The notes: generated by a model not told the origin, from the sequence alone. Positions 8,195 through 16,488 are shown, counted from the stretch's first letter. The stretch: 64,000 nt of DNA from Paenibacillus paeoniae (GCF_003388735.1 NZ_QUBQ01000009.1:1-64000); one strand, 5' to 3'. Program-made: numbers and translations.

Positions 8195-9081
8195 GAAGAC
8201 AGCGAAGCTATTCGGTAGATGCAAGCATAGGCATGAACGGGGAAGCAGGAACGCTTTATTTGGTAGGAACACCGATCGGCAACTTGGAGGATATGACGAT
8301 GCGGGCCATTCGCATATTGAAGGAAGTAGACCTGATCGCTGCGGAGGATACGAGACAATCCCGGAAGCTGCTCACCCACTTTGAAATTCATACGCGTCTG
8401 GTCAGCTATCATGAGCATAATAAGGGAGCTAGCGGCCCTGAATTAATAAGACTCCTATCGGGGGGACAATCCATTGCGCTCGTCAGCGATGCAGGCTTGC
8501 CGGCCATCTCCGATCCAGGAGCCGATCTTGTGGCTGAAGCTGTGGAGCAAGGAATAACAGTCGTCCCGGTTCCTGGAGCAAATGCAGCATTGTCCGCGCT
8601 TATTATGTCCGGTTTGCCGACGGATCGATTTCTGTTCACGGGTTTTCCGCCCAGGGAGAAGAAATCGCTGGTGAAGTGGCTTAAGGAACTGTCTGGACAA
8701 GCTGCTACCCTTCTTATGTATGAATCTCCTCACCGACTGACGAAGACGCTCGATGCGATGCTTGAGCATCTCGGCGATCGGAAGGTTGCTGTTATTAGAG
8801 AACTGACAAAGCGTCATGAAGAAGCCGTTAGAGGCACGTTGTCTGAATGCTTGGCTTGGTTTGAGGAGAATGCTCCGCTTGGCGAGTTCTGTATCGTCCT
8901 GGAAGGTGCAGGCGAGGAATCGGCGCAGGCGTCTAGTGAAGGCGCATGGTGGTCAGAGATGGATCTAGCAGCGCATGTCGCTCATTATGAGACGATGATG
9001 GATCGGAAGGAAGCGATTAAGAAAACAGCGATCGATCGGGGAATGCCTAAGAGAGACGTATATAATGAAGTGAATCGATAG
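8191..9081 (+). CDS. rsmI: 16S rRNA 2'-O-methyltransferase RsmI
   Basis: 296 residues. RsmI methylates the ribose of C1402 of 16S rRNA. The tetrapyrrole-methylase fold is clear: GTLYLVGTPIGNLEDMT near residue 20, AAEDTR, SDAGLPAISDPG, PGANAALSAL, and YESPHR in the second half. The start at ATG 8191 overlaps the trmN6 stop by four bases, with AAGGAG ten bases upstream, so translation is probably coupled. It is the last plus-strand gene before abrB, which runs the other way. Confidence 0.96.
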   Translation: MRRQRSYSVDASIGMNGEAGTLYLVGTPIGNLEDMTMRAIRILKEVDLIAAEDTRQSRKLLTHFEIHTRLVSYHEHNKGASGPELIRLLSGGQSIALVSDAGLPAISDPGADLVAEAVEQGITVVPVPGANAALSALIMSGLPTDRFLFTGFPPREKKSLVKWLKELSGQAATLLMYESPHRLTKTLDAMLEHLGDRKVAVIRELTKRHEEAVRGTLSECLAWFEENAPLGEFCIVLEGAGEESAQASSEGAWWSEMDLAAHVAHYETMMDRKEAIKKTAIDRGMPKRDVYNEVNR

Positions 9082-9086
9082 AGGGT

Positions 9087-9144
9087 AAAGGAAGGTCTGA
9101 TTCTTGAAAACCCGGAGAAAAAAAGGACCTTCCTGGCCGGGTTC
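9087..9144. other. Interleaved inverted repeats, possible H-type pseudoknot or terminator
   Basis: Two inverted repeats interlock between the convergent ends of rsmI and abrB: AGGAAGGTC 9089-9097 pairs with GACCTTCCT 9126-9134 (9 bp), and AACCCGG 9109-9115 pairs with CCGGGTT 9137-9143 (7 bp). Read as RNA they form either of two hairpins or an H-type pseudoknot. No long T run follows on the plus strand. Confidence 0.6.
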
Positions 9145-9221
9145 TAGCGCAGGAAGGCAACAAGGAGTATAAAAAGGTTAGAATTAACAAGTAGGTATAA
9201 AATGATTATAACCGATTTTTT

Positions 9222-9476
9222 TTATTTTGTCACAGGAGTAGGCATTTCTGATAAACAAATATGGCAAACAATTTTTCCTTTGAAGTAGGAAACGTTCTCT
9301 GCATTGCCACAGAAGATACAAGCAGGCTCATATTTCTTCAGCATGATGCGCTCTCCATCAACATAAATCTCAAGTGCGTCCTTCTCGCCAATACCTAGAG
9401 TACGGCGCAATTCAATCGGAATTACCACACGGCCTAGCTCATCCACTTTACGTACAATACCGGTTGATTTCATCAT
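9222..9476 (-). CDS. abrB: Transition-state regulator AbrB
   Basis: 84 residues. The N-terminal swapped-hairpin DNA-binding domain is almost identical to B. subtilis AbrB (STGIVRKVDELGRVVIPIEL, then RRTLGIGEKD). AbrB represses many post-exponential genes, spoVG among them. The C-terminal half differs: after residue 50 it carries two CxxC pairs (CIFCGN ... CHICLS), which suggest a small zinc ribbon. The start ATG 9476 has AGAGGA ten bases upstream. It is expressed from a consensus promoter at 9546-9574, with two Spo0A boxes between promoter and gene, which predicts repression by Spo0A~P as in B. subtilis. Confidence 0.95.
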   Translation of the reverse strand: MMKSTGIVRKVDELGRVVIPIELRRTLGIGEKDALEIYVDGERIMLKKYEPACIFCGNAENVSYFKGKIVCHICLSEMPTPVTK

Positions 9477-9505
9477 TATCTATCAATCCTCTCACAAAAT
9501 GTATT

Positions 9506-9522
9506 TTCGTCATCATTCGACA
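9506..9522 (-). promoter_or_regulatory. Paired Spo0A boxes in the abrB leader
   Basis: On the minus strand, TGTCGAA (9522-9516) and TGACGAA (9512-9506) lie in tandem, three bases apart, roughly 20-35 bases downstream of the predicted abrB transcription start. The B. subtilis abrB promoter has the same pair of 0A boxes, in the same position and order. Confidence 0.85.
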
Positions 9523-9545
9523 ATGTTTGTAGATTCTATGTTACT

Positions 9546-9574
9546 ATAATACCAACTCTTCCCAAAACAGTCAA
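9546..9574 (-). promoter_or_regulatory. SigA promoter of abrB
   Basis: On the minus strand, TTGACT (9574-9569), a 17-base spacer and TATTAT (9551-9546). Confidence 0.85.
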
Positions 9575-9658
9575 CCTAGAATGTTCTGCCAGATTGCAGT
9601 AGCCACAGGCGATCTCGGGGCATAGTTAGACAATTGCTATGTAATAGAATACAACAGC

Positions 9659-9720
9659 TTCGACAATTTGGAAACTATTTTACGACACTATTCGACAAAG
9701 GGTTTGCGTTTTGTGTCGAA
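9659..9720. promoter_or_regulatory. Cluster of Spo0A-like boxes upstream of the HD-domain gene
   Basis: Three exact copies of the Spo0A core TGTCGAA lie within 62 bases: minus strand at 9659-9665 and 9691-9697, plus strand at 9714-9720. A near match, TGTCGTA, lies on the minus strand at 9681-9687. They end about 25 bases before the start of the HD-domain gene. Their role is inferred from the motif only. Confidence 0.6.
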
Positions 9721-9744
9721 ATTATGAACAAAGGAGATGAGAAG

Positions 9745-11043
9745 ATGAGAGAGCCGTTAACGGAAGAAAAAGTATTCAAGGATCCGGTTCACGATTATGT
9801 GTATGTCCAAGACCAGACGATATGGGAGCTTATTAATACAAAGGAGTTTCAGCGACTTCGCCGGATCAGGCAGCTAGGTACGACCTACCTGACGTTCCAC
9901 GGAGCGGAACATAGCCGATTCTCCCACTCGCTGGGCGTTTATGAAATTACGCGGCGCATTATATCGCAATTCGAGCGCCACGGATACCCGGACTGGCCTA
10001 CCGAAGAACGGCTGGTCTCGCTCTGTGCCGCATTGCTCCACGATGTGGGCCATGGTCCCTTCTCCCATTCCTTAGAAGAAATATTTGATACGGATCATGA
10101 AGTATGGACCTGCCATATTTTGCTCGGTGATACGGATATCAATAAAGTGTTGAGACAAGTATCCGATGATTTCCCGGATCAGGTTGCCGCTGTTATTCAG
10201 AAGACATATCCGAAGCCGATTGTCGTCAGCTTGATCTCCAGCCAGATGGATGCGGACCGGATGGATTATTTGCTTCGAGATGCTTATTTCACAGGGGTGA
10301 ATTACGGCACGTTCGATCTGGAGCGAATCTTAAGGGTGCTACGGCCGTATCAGGGCAAGATAGTTGTGAAGGAAAGCGGTATGCATGCCGTTGAGCATTA
10401 CCTCATGTCCCGTTATCAAATGTACTGGCAAATCTACTTCCATCCTGTGACGCGCAGCTCCGAGATTATATTGAGGCAAATATTCCGGCGAGCACAGGAA
10501 TTGAATGAGCAAGGCTACGCATTCCGCTGGATGTCGGGACCGCTTAAGCAGCTTCTTAATAATACGCTTCAGCTGGATGATTATTTGAAGCTGGACGAAC
10601 CGCTTGCCCAGACGGCATTTGCCGAATGGGCCGATGAATCGGACGAGCTGTTAAGCGATCTATGCCGTCGCTTCCTGCACAGACAATTATATAAGTATGT
10701 AACCATCGATAACCCGGATGAAACACTTCTATTAGAAGTAACTGACGCGCTACAGGCGATCGGACTCAATCCTGATTATCATATGGAGATTGATTACCCG
10801 TTCGATCTTCCGTACGACGTGTACCGGCCAGATCAGAACAACGGAGAAAAACGTGAAAAAGCGCCGATTTTGTTGCTGGACAGCGAGGATCGAATTAGCG
10901 AGATTTCTGTGAAATCCGACATTGTTCGTTCTATTACAGGGCTGCATCAAGGGCAGTATCATTTATATTTTCCAGAAGAGCCGTTGCGGCAGAATAAGGC
11001 GTTACTGTCCGAGCGGATGGTGAAATTGTTTAAGCTCGACTAA
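9745..11043 (+). CDS. HD-domain phosphohydrolase (YwfO-like)
   Basis: 432 residues, an HD-superfamily metal-dependent phosphohydrolase of the dNTP triphosphohydrolase-like type (compare B. subtilis YwfO). Metal ligands are His56 (AEHSRFSHS), the HD pair His99-Asp100 (LLHDVGHGPFSHS) and Asp169/171 in MDADRMDYLLRD. ATG 9745 is preferred because AAAGGAGA lies just upstream; a longer reading frame from 9634 would run through the regulatory region. It occupies the place of metS between abrB and tatD in B. subtilis. Spo0A-like boxes directly upstream suggest control by Spo0A. The substrate is unknown. Confidence 0.88.
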   Translation: MREPLTEEKVFKDPVHDYVYVQDQTIWELINTKEFQRLRRIRQLGTTYLTFHGAEHSRFSHSLGVYEITRRIISQFERHGYPDWPTEERLVSLCAALLHDVGHGPFSHSLEEIFDTDHEVWTCHILLGDTDINKVLRQVSDDFPDQVAAVIQKTYPKPIVVSLISSQMDADRMDYLLRDAYFTGVNYGTFDLERILRVLRPYQGKIVVKESGMHAVEHYLMSRYQMYWQIYFHPVTRSSEIILRQIFRRAQELNEQGYAFRWMSGPLKQLLNNTLQLDDYLKLDEPLAQTAFAEWADESDELLSDLCRRFLHRQLYKYVTIDNPDETLLLEVTDALQAIGLNPDYHMEIDYPFDLPYDVYRPDQNNGEKREKAPILLLDSEDRISEISVKSDIVRSITGLHQGQYHLYFPEEPLRQNKALLSERMVKLFKLD

Positions 11044-11075
11044 ATGATGGAATTTTTTGAGGAGTGAATGAAACC

Positions 11076-11855
11076 ATGACTTTACCGATCCTTTTTGACA
11101 CACATACCCATCTGGACTCTTCCAAATTCGAGGAGGACCGCGAGGAGGTTATCGAACGGGCGCGGGCGGCAGGCGTGGAGCTGATGGTGAATATTGGTTT
11201 TGACCGGGAGACTATTCCGACGACAATGGCACTGGCTGAGAAATATGATTTCATCTATGCCGCTGTGGGCTGGCATCCGGTGGAGAGCATTCATATGAAG
11301 CCTGAGGATCTGGATTGGATTGAAGAGCTGTGCAAGCATGAGAAAGTGGTGGCGATCGGTGAGATTGGACTTGATTACCACTGGGATACGTCTCCAAAAG
11401 AGGTGCAGGATCGCGTATTTCGGGAGCAGATCAGGCTAGCGCGCAGAATTGGAAAGCCTATTGTCATTCATAATCGTGATGCGCATGAGGATGTTGTTCG
11501 AATCTTGAAGGAGGAGCGGGCCGAGGAAGTGGGCGGGGTCATGCATTGTTTCTCTGGAAGCTGGGAAACCGCCAAAATTTGTCTCGATATGAACTTTTAT
11601 ATTTCGTTCGGAGGACCCCTCACTTACAAAAATGCAAGGGTGCCAAAAGAGGTTTTGGAAAGGGTTCCAATGGACCGGATTTTGATCGAAACAGATTCCC
11701 CTTATTTAACTCCACATCCATATCGTGGGAAGAGAAATGAGTCCTCTTATGTATCTCTCGTGGCAGAGGCTGCAGCTGAGATTAAGGGGAAATCGGTGGA
11801 GGAAATTGCATGGATTACAACCGAAAACGGTAAAAAATGTTTTGGAATCGTATGA
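11076..11855 (+). CDS. tatD: TatD family metal-dependent hydrolase
   Basis: 259 residues, a TIM-barrel TatD-type DNase. The metal ligands are all visible: His10 and His12 (DTHTHLDS), Glu96 (GEIGLDYHW), His132 (IHNRDAHED), His157 (MHCFSGSW) and Asp207 (ETDSPYLTP). The family is linked to 3'-5' DNA/RNA exonuclease activity; the role in vivo is unsure. ATG 11076 is preferred over GTG 11064 because GAGGAG abuts the latter. It corresponds to yabD, upstream of yabE as in B. subtilis. Confidence 0.93.
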   Translation: MTLPILFDTHTHLDSSKFEEDREEVIERARAAGVELMVNIGFDRETIPTTMALAEKYDFIYAAVGWHPVESIHMKPEDLDWIEELCKHEKVVAIGEIGLDYHWDTSPKEVQDRVFREQIRLARRIGKPIVIHNRDAHEDVVRILKEERAEEVGGVMHCFSGSWETAKICLDMNFYISFGGPLTYKNARVPKEVLERVPMDRILIETDSPYLTPHPYRGKRNESSYVSLVAEAAAEIKGKSVEEIAWITTENGKKCFGIV

Positions 11856-12306
11856 AAGACGGTCTAAAACCGAGAAATAAAGACCTTTCGGGCAATAAAA
11901 CTGATTTTAGTGGCTGAAATCACGTATATTTTTGAAGTTTTCCTGCTTTTTTCGTGAAAATCGCATTTTATCGCTTCTTTACAACTGGGCTCTGATGAAG
12001 GTATCATTCAAATCAGAGCTTTTCGTTTTGTATTGGATTTCCAGTCATGCAGCCCATAATGAGCCTCATTCAAACTCCTCTCCTCTATCCCATCGTGAAC
12101 GCTTAGGCGCCTACCACACATGTACTTCACAGGGCGACATCCCATCCCAAGTTTGAATAAACGGTAAAACGTCGTCATAGGGATAATCAGGGAGGTGAGA
12201 GGGACTGCTTACTGGAGCGCGTGCTTTGCACGCCAATATATTATAGTCGCGTCAGTTGTAACATGCGTAACACTTGGCGGCGGGGCTATGAAGGAGGACC
12301 GAAGAA
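11856..12306. other. 450-base gene-free region between tatD and yabE
   Basis: No convincing gene. The first 130 bases are A/T-rich with a small dyad (GATTT / AAATC near 11900-11925). A terminator lies at 11989-12030. After it the sequence is of average composition, with a small perfect hairpin GCGTGC / GCACGC at 12219-12233 shortly before yabE. An apparent plus-strand frame of 74 codons at 11932-12156 crosses the terminator and has no ribosome site, so it is not called. Confidence 0.6.
11989..12030 (+). terminator. Rho-independent terminator
   Basis: Perfect 8-bp stem GCTCTGAT (11989-11996) / ATCAGAGC (12012-12019) followed by TTTTCGTTTTGT. Confidence 0.75.
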
Positions 12307-13458
12307 GTGGGATTAATCCAGTCATCTAAGGACACCCATGGTAAACGATCATCCAGCATGACTTTCGCGATGCGATGGAAGCATGGAAACTTGCGTTTGA
12401 TTATGTTGAGCGCTGTAATCTCAATCGCTATGACTTTCATGTTTTTGGTGTTGTTGTACGGAACGGCTGTCAAAAGCGTATCCGTAGTAGTGAACGGACA
12501 AGAAACCGTTGTGGAAACAAAGCAATGGGTCCTGCAACGCCTACTGGATGAACAAGCTATTACAATTGGACCTCATGATGAGGTGTCTGTCCCGCTTAAT
12601 TCACCGATTAAGACTGGGGACCGGGTCGAAGTGAATCATGCGATACCGGTCGTTGTAAGAGCTGATGGCAAGACATCAACGGTGTACACGACAGAGAAGA
12701 CGGTACAGGCGGCGATAGAGGAACTCAATCTAACGCTACGCAATGAAGATACAATAAGTCCACCTCTCCATGATACGGTTGGGGCGGAAGAGATGATAAC
12801 TATAGTTCGAGTGAACACCAAGGTGTCTGAGCTCGAGAAAACTGTGCCATTCTCTATCGTGAAGAAAGAAGATCCGTCGCTGGAACAAGGCAAGGAGAAG
12901 GTCGTTCAGACCGGCAAGGAAGGCGTCGTGGTTGAGCAGAAAAAAGAAAAGTACGAGGATGGCGTACTGGTATCGAATCAAGTTGTGAGCAATGTCGTTC
13001 AGACAGCAGTGGTGGATCAGGTGATCGCGGTAGGCACCAAGAAGCCTGAGCCGAAGGTAACCATTCTGTCGAACAACAGTCCGAGTGTGATGACCGTGAC
13101 GAAAGGCGACGTTACGTTCAAGGCCAAGAAGATGCTGAAGAATGTAACACTGACTGCTTATTCGGCGGGCGTGGCGTCTACCGGCAAGGATAAGGATCAT
13201 CCGGACTATGGCATTACCGCCTCTGGCACTCGTGTGAAGGAAGGCCGTACGATTGCGGTTGACCCTAAGGTCATTCCAATCGGCTGGTGGGTGTACATCG
13301 AGGGCCTCGGCTTCCGCCGTGCAGAGGATAAAGGCAGTGCCGTGAAAGGCAACAAGATCGATATTTATTTTGACAGCAATAACTACGCTACGAAGTTCGG
13401 CAAGAAGACGGGCTATACCGTCTACATTCTTGGCCCGAACAAACCGACGGCAAGTTAG
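12307..13458 (+). CDS. yabE: YabE-like cell wall protein (DUF348, G5 and 3D domains)
   Basis: 383 residues. A membrane anchor or uncleaved signal spans about 30-52. Two DUF348 repeats follow (VVNGQETVVETKQWVL near 58 and a second near 115), then a G5 region (~165-245). A C-terminal 3D domain (~275-380) has the aspartates of GKDKDHPDYG, VDPKVIPIG and KIDIYFDS. The 3D domain is a double-psi barrel related to MltA lytic transglycosylases, so the protein probably cleaves or remodels peptidoglycan (Rpf/Sps-like group). GTG 12307 has AAGGAGGA eight bases upstream. It precedes rnmV, as in B. subtilis. Confidence 0.9.
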   Translation: MGLIQSSKDTHGKRSSSMTFAMRWKHGNLRLIMLSAVISIAMTFMFLVLLYGTAVKSVSVVVNGQETVVETKQWVLQRLLDEQAITIGPHDEVSVPLNSPIKTGDRVEVNHAIPVVVRADGKTSTVYTTEKTVQAAIEELNLTLRNEDTISPPLHDTVGAEEMITIVRVNTKVSELEKTVPFSIVKKEDPSLEQGKEKVVQTGKEGVVVEQKKEKYEDGVLVSNQVVSNVVQTAVVDQVIAVGTKKPEPKVTILSNNSPSVMTVTKGDVTFKAKKMLKNVTLTAYSAGVASTGKDKDHPDYGITASGTRVKEGRTIAVDPKVIPIGWWVYIEGLGFRRAEDKGSAVKGNKIDIYFDSNNYATKFGKKTGYTVYILGPNKPTAS

Positions 13459-13474
13459 CTTGCGTCAAGCGAAG

Positions 13475-13520
13475 CGGGGCTGCTCCGAGGGTCATATGAC
13501 CCTTGGAGCAGCCCCGTTTG
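13475..13520 (+). terminator. Long stem-loop after yabE
   Basis: CGGGGCTGCTCC (13475-13486) pairs with GGAGCAGCCCCG, and the inner AGGGTCATATGACCCT is itself a perfect palindrome, giving a stem of about 20 bp. The T tract after it is short (TTT), so it may be a terminator or an mRNA 3'-end stabiliser. Confidence 0.7.
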
Positions 13521-13609
13521 CCTTCCGCTTATGGGCGAAGTTTCTTTGCATGATTAGGGAAGGTAGGATATGCTGAAGCTAAGTGAACGAGCAGGAAGGA
13601 ATGGGAACG

Positions 13610-14158
13610 TTGATTAAGGAAGTTATCGTGGTGGAAGGCAAAAGCGATACGGCAGCGATCAAACGGGCTGTAGATGCGGATACGATCGAGACGAACGGAT
13701 CTGCTATCGGCGAAGATGTGCTGCGACGAATCGAGCTGGCAAGCGAGCGGAGAGGCGTCATTATCTTTACTGATCCCGACCATGCCGGAGAGCGAATACG
13801 CAAAATCGTGGCCAGGCGGGCACCAGGATGCAAGCATGCCTTCCTGCCTCAGGAGATGGCTTATTATAAGGGTGATATCGGCATCGAGAATGCAAGCCCG
13901 GAGGCGATTGTAAAAGCTTTGTCCGAGCTTCGTACTGAATCGGCTGATCAAGCAGGTGAGATTCATTGGGAGGACCTAATGGAAGCGGGATTGATCGTCC
14001 ATGCCGACGCCGCCAATCGAAGACTGATTATGGGCAAGCTGCTGGGCATCGGTTACGCGAACGGTAAGCAGTTCTATAAGCGCTGTACAAGCTTCCGTAT
14101 ATCGAAGGTGGAGTTTGAGACAGCCCTGAATGAGATGGAGAAGAAATTGGAGGAATAA
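13610..14158 (+). CDS. rnmV: Ribonuclease M5
   Basis: About 182 residues. RNase M5 matures 5S rRNA by a double-strand cut in the precursor. The Toprim fold shows: the catalytic glutamate in IVVEGKSDT, VDADTIETNGSAI, and the DPDHAGERIR aspartate motif. TTG 13610 (AAGGA nine bases upstream) gives the family's usual MIKEVIVVEG start; GTG 13583 would add nine residues. It is followed by rsmA after a few bases, the usual pair. Confidence 0.93.
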   Translation: MIKEVIVVEGKSDTAAIKRAVDADTIETNGSAIGEDVLRRIELASERRGVIIFTDPDHAGERIRKIVARRAPGCKHAFLPQEMAYYKGDIGIENASPEAIVKALSELRTESADQAGEIHWEDLMEAGLIVHADAANRRLIMGKLLGIGYANGKQFYKRCTSFRISKVEFETALNEMEKKLEE

Positions 14159-14163
14159 CGATC

Positions 14164-15090
14164 ATGACCACAGAGAGCGGCAGCGAGCAGGCCAAGGCAC
14201 CGAAGAAGTCGAGTGCCCCGGATATTGGCACGCCTAGACGAACTAAAGAAATTATTGCAAAACACGGATTTTCGTTCAAGAAGAGTCTTGGACAAAATTT
14301 TCTGATTGACGGTAATATATTGAATAACATCGTGGCTGCGGCTGAGCTGGACGAGCATAAGGGAGCCTTGGAGATCGGCCCAGGCATTGGCTCTCTGACA
14401 CAGAAGCTGGCGGATGCAGCCGGCAAGGTAACGGCTGTCGAGATTGATCAGAGGCTTATCCCGATTCTTGCCGATGTATTGGCGGACAGACCGGAAGTAT
14501 CGATCATTCATGGCGATGTGCTTAAGCTGGATCTGAAGGAGCTGTTCCAGCAGCAATTCGCTGACTGCGCTGGCGTAAGCGTCGTAGCGAATTTGCCTTA
14601 TTACGTGACAACTCCGATTCTCATGAAGCTGTTGGAGGAGCGACTGCCGCTTCAACATATTGTCGTGATGATTCAGAAGGAAGTAGCAGAGCGTATGGCA
14701 GCGAAGCCTGGAGGCAAGGAATATGGCAGTCTCAGCGTAGCTGTCCAGTATTACTGCGTACCAAAGCTTGTCTGCACCGTTCCGCATACGGTATTCATTC
14801 CGCAGCCGAATGTAGACTCAGCGGTTATTAAGCTTACGGTAAGGGATAAGCCGGCAGTTGACGTACCGGATGAGGGCTACTTCTTCCGTGTGGTCCAAGC
14901 CAGCTTCGCACAGCGCCGCAAGACGCTGGCGAATAATCTAACGGCCTTCGTCGGCAAGGAGCGCCGTGAGGAGCTGACAGCGATGCTGGTCCGCATCGGC
15001 ATTGATCCGATCCGCAGGGGCGAGACACTGTCGCTGGAGGAATTCGCGGTGTTGTCGAGAAGTCTGTATGAAGCAGGCTGGAATTCATAG
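14164..15090 (+). CDS. rsmA: 16S rRNA adenine(1518)-N6/adenine(1519)-N6-dimethyltransferase RsmA (KsgA)
   Basis: 308 residues. Dimethylates A1518 and A1519 in helix 45 of 16S rRNA. Visible motifs are KKSLGQNFLID, the SAM-binding EIGPGIGSLT, and the catalytic NLPYYVTTPI. It carries a 30-residue polar N-terminal extension (TTESGSEQAKAPKKS), slightly longer than in B. subtilis. The ATG follows the rnmV stop by five bases, with GGAGG well placed. Confidence 0.97.
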   Translation: MTTESGSEQAKAPKKSSAPDIGTPRRTKEIIAKHGFSFKKSLGQNFLIDGNILNNIVAAAELDEHKGALEIGPGIGSLTQKLADAAGKVTAVEIDQRLIPILADVLADRPEVSIIHGDVLKLDLKELFQQQFADCAGVSVVANLPYYVTTPILMKLLEERLPLQHIVVMIQKEVAERMAAKPGGKEYGSLSVAVQYYCVPKLVCTVPHTVFIPQPNVDSAVIKLTVRDKPAVDVPDEGYFFRVVQASFAQRRKTLANNLTAFVGKERREELTAMLVRIGIDPIRRGETLSLEEFAVLSRSLYEAGWNS

Positions 15091-15104
15091 CCTTACTTTT
15101 TGAT

Positions 15105-15133
15105 CACCATTCGAAGGGTCCGCCCATAGGATA
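15105..15133 (+). promoter_or_regulatory. Candidate SigK promoter of yabG
   Basis: CACC (15105-15108) fits the -35 MACM element. CATAGGATA (15125-15133) fits the SigK -10 CATANNNTA with a 16-base spacer. yabG is SigK-dependent in B. subtilis. Confidence 0.65.
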
Positions 15134-15153
15134 AACGAAGAGGTGATTAACCT

Positions 15154-16032
15154 ATGAAGCAAGGGGACCTGGTCGTCCGCAAATCGTATGGCGGTGACGT
15201 GTTGTTCCGTGTCGAAGATGCGCGTACTCATAATGCCGTCCTCCTGAAGGGCACGGACTATCGGCTGCTGGCGGATGCGCCAATTCCTGATCTGTCGGTC
15301 GTGCGCGATCCTGAATCTACGCGCGCAGTGCAGCAGGTACGCATCAAAGTGAACGAATCATTAAGAAAAATGCACACCGACAGAGAACGGCAAGCCTTGG
15401 ATACGGAAGAAGCGTTTCGTCTCGCTCAACAGCAGCAGCAGAATGCCCACTACTTCGAAGTGCCGGGCAAGGTACTTCATTTGGACGGGGACGGCAACTA
15501 TTTGAAGAAGAGCATGCAGTTGTACAATACGATGCATGTGCCAGCTCATGGGCTCCATATTCATGAATCGCAGATGGCGGATGTGCTGTATCGACTCCTG
15601 CCTCAGATCAAGCCGGATATCGTCGTCATAACCGGACATGACGGCGTGCTCAAACATCGTAATCCCAATGAAATCTATAGCCTCACCAGCTACAAGAACT
15701 CTCAGAACTTCGTGAATGCGGTTCGAGTGGCCAGGGAATATGAGAAGAACAGGGATGGTCTGATTGTCGTAGCGGGTGCGTGCCAATCTCACTTTGAAGC
15801 GTTGCTGCAAGCTGGTTCGAACTTCGCCAGCTCGCCGGGACGCATCCTGATTCATGCCCTGGATCCTGTATATATCGCCATTAAAGCCAGTTATACGTCC
15901 ATAAGAGACGCTATCAACCTGCCTGACGTGATCCATGGAACGATCAGCGGAATTGATGGCGTTGGCGGTATCGAAACGATGGGGAGATACCGGGTTGGCT
16001 TGCCCAAGCCGAAGGTTACTTCGACGCAATAG
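15154..16032 (+). CDS. yabG: Sporulation-specific protease YabG
   Basis: 292 residues. YabG is a mother-cell protease that trims spore coat proteins (SpoIVA, SafA and others) to permit coat cross-linking. The family signature is present: the start MKQGDLVVRKSYGGDVLFR, the VLHLDGDGNYL segment, DIVVITGHDG, and AGACQSHFEALL with the proposed catalytic cysteine and histidine. A SigK-type promoter just upstream fits late mother-cell expression. It lies between rsmA and veg, as in B. subtilis. Confidence 0.95.
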   Translation: MKQGDLVVRKSYGGDVLFRVEDARTHNAVLLKGTDYRLLADAPIPDLSVVRDPESTRAVQQVRIKVNESLRKMHTDRERQALDTEEAFRLAQQQQQNAHYFEVPGKVLHLDGDGNYLKKSMQLYNTMHVPAHGLHIHESQMADVLYRLLPQIKPDIVVITGHDGVLKHRNPNEIYSLTSYKNSQNFVNAVRVAREYEKNRDGLIVVAGACQSHFEALLQAGSNFASSPGRILIHALDPVYIAIKASYTSIRDAINLPDVIHGTISGIDGVGGIETMGRYRVGLPKPKVTSTQ

Positions 16033-16117
16033 GACTTGCGGTATGTATAATCCAGGAAATTATGCACAAACTATTGTTTAGTTTTTCTCATTTTTAAAAA
16101 AATGGGTGAAATCACCG

Positions 16118-16188
16118 TTGACAAGAGAAATATTGGACTGATATAATATTTTGCCTTATTTGACAAACCCTCTTTTTTTGGTTATAAT
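16118..16188 (+). promoter_or_regulatory. Tandem SigA promoters of veg
   Basis: Promoter 1 is TTGACA (16118-16123), 18 bases, TATAAT (16142-16147). Promoter 2 is TTGACA (16160-16165), 17 bases, TATAAT (16183-16188). Both are exact consensus hexamers, which fits the very strong veg promoter known in B. subtilis. Confidence 0.92.
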
Positions 16189-16215
16189 GGACAAGGAAAG
16201 AGGTGGTAGCTGACA

Positions 16216-16488
16216 ATGGCAAAAAATGCGCTGTTGGATATAAAACGCAGCTTGGAAGCCCACGTGGGTTCCAAGATCCGTCTTCGGGCAAACGGTGGTC
16301 GCCGAAAGACCATTGAACGGACCGGCACGTTGGAAGAAATCTACCCTTCTGTGTTCATTGTCAAGCTGGATGAGGAACAGCACGCTTTCAAACGCGTTTC
16401 CTACAGCTATGCGGACATCCTGACAGAATCCGTGGAAGTGACCGTGTGCAATGATGAGGGTCAAGTACGCATCGCTTTTCAACAATAG
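16216..16488 (+). CDS. veg: Veg protein
   Basis: 90 residues, conserved in Bacillales. In B. subtilis Veg stimulates biofilm matrix gene expression by opposing SinR; the mechanism is unclear. The core RANGGRRKTIERTGTLEEIY and the VSYSYADILTE segment match the family. AAAGAGGTGG precedes the ATG. Two exact consensus SigA promoters drive it and a perfect terminator follows, so it is a monocistronic, strongly expressed unit. Confidence 0.95.
   Translation: MAKNALLDIKRSLEAHVGSKIRLRANGGRRKTIERTGTLEEIYPSVFIVKLDEEQHAFKRVSYSYADILTESVEVTVCNDEGQVRIAFQQ

Noticed and set aside
11932..12156. 74-codon frame between tatD and yabE
   Set aside because: It crosses a clear terminator hairpin and has no ribosome site.
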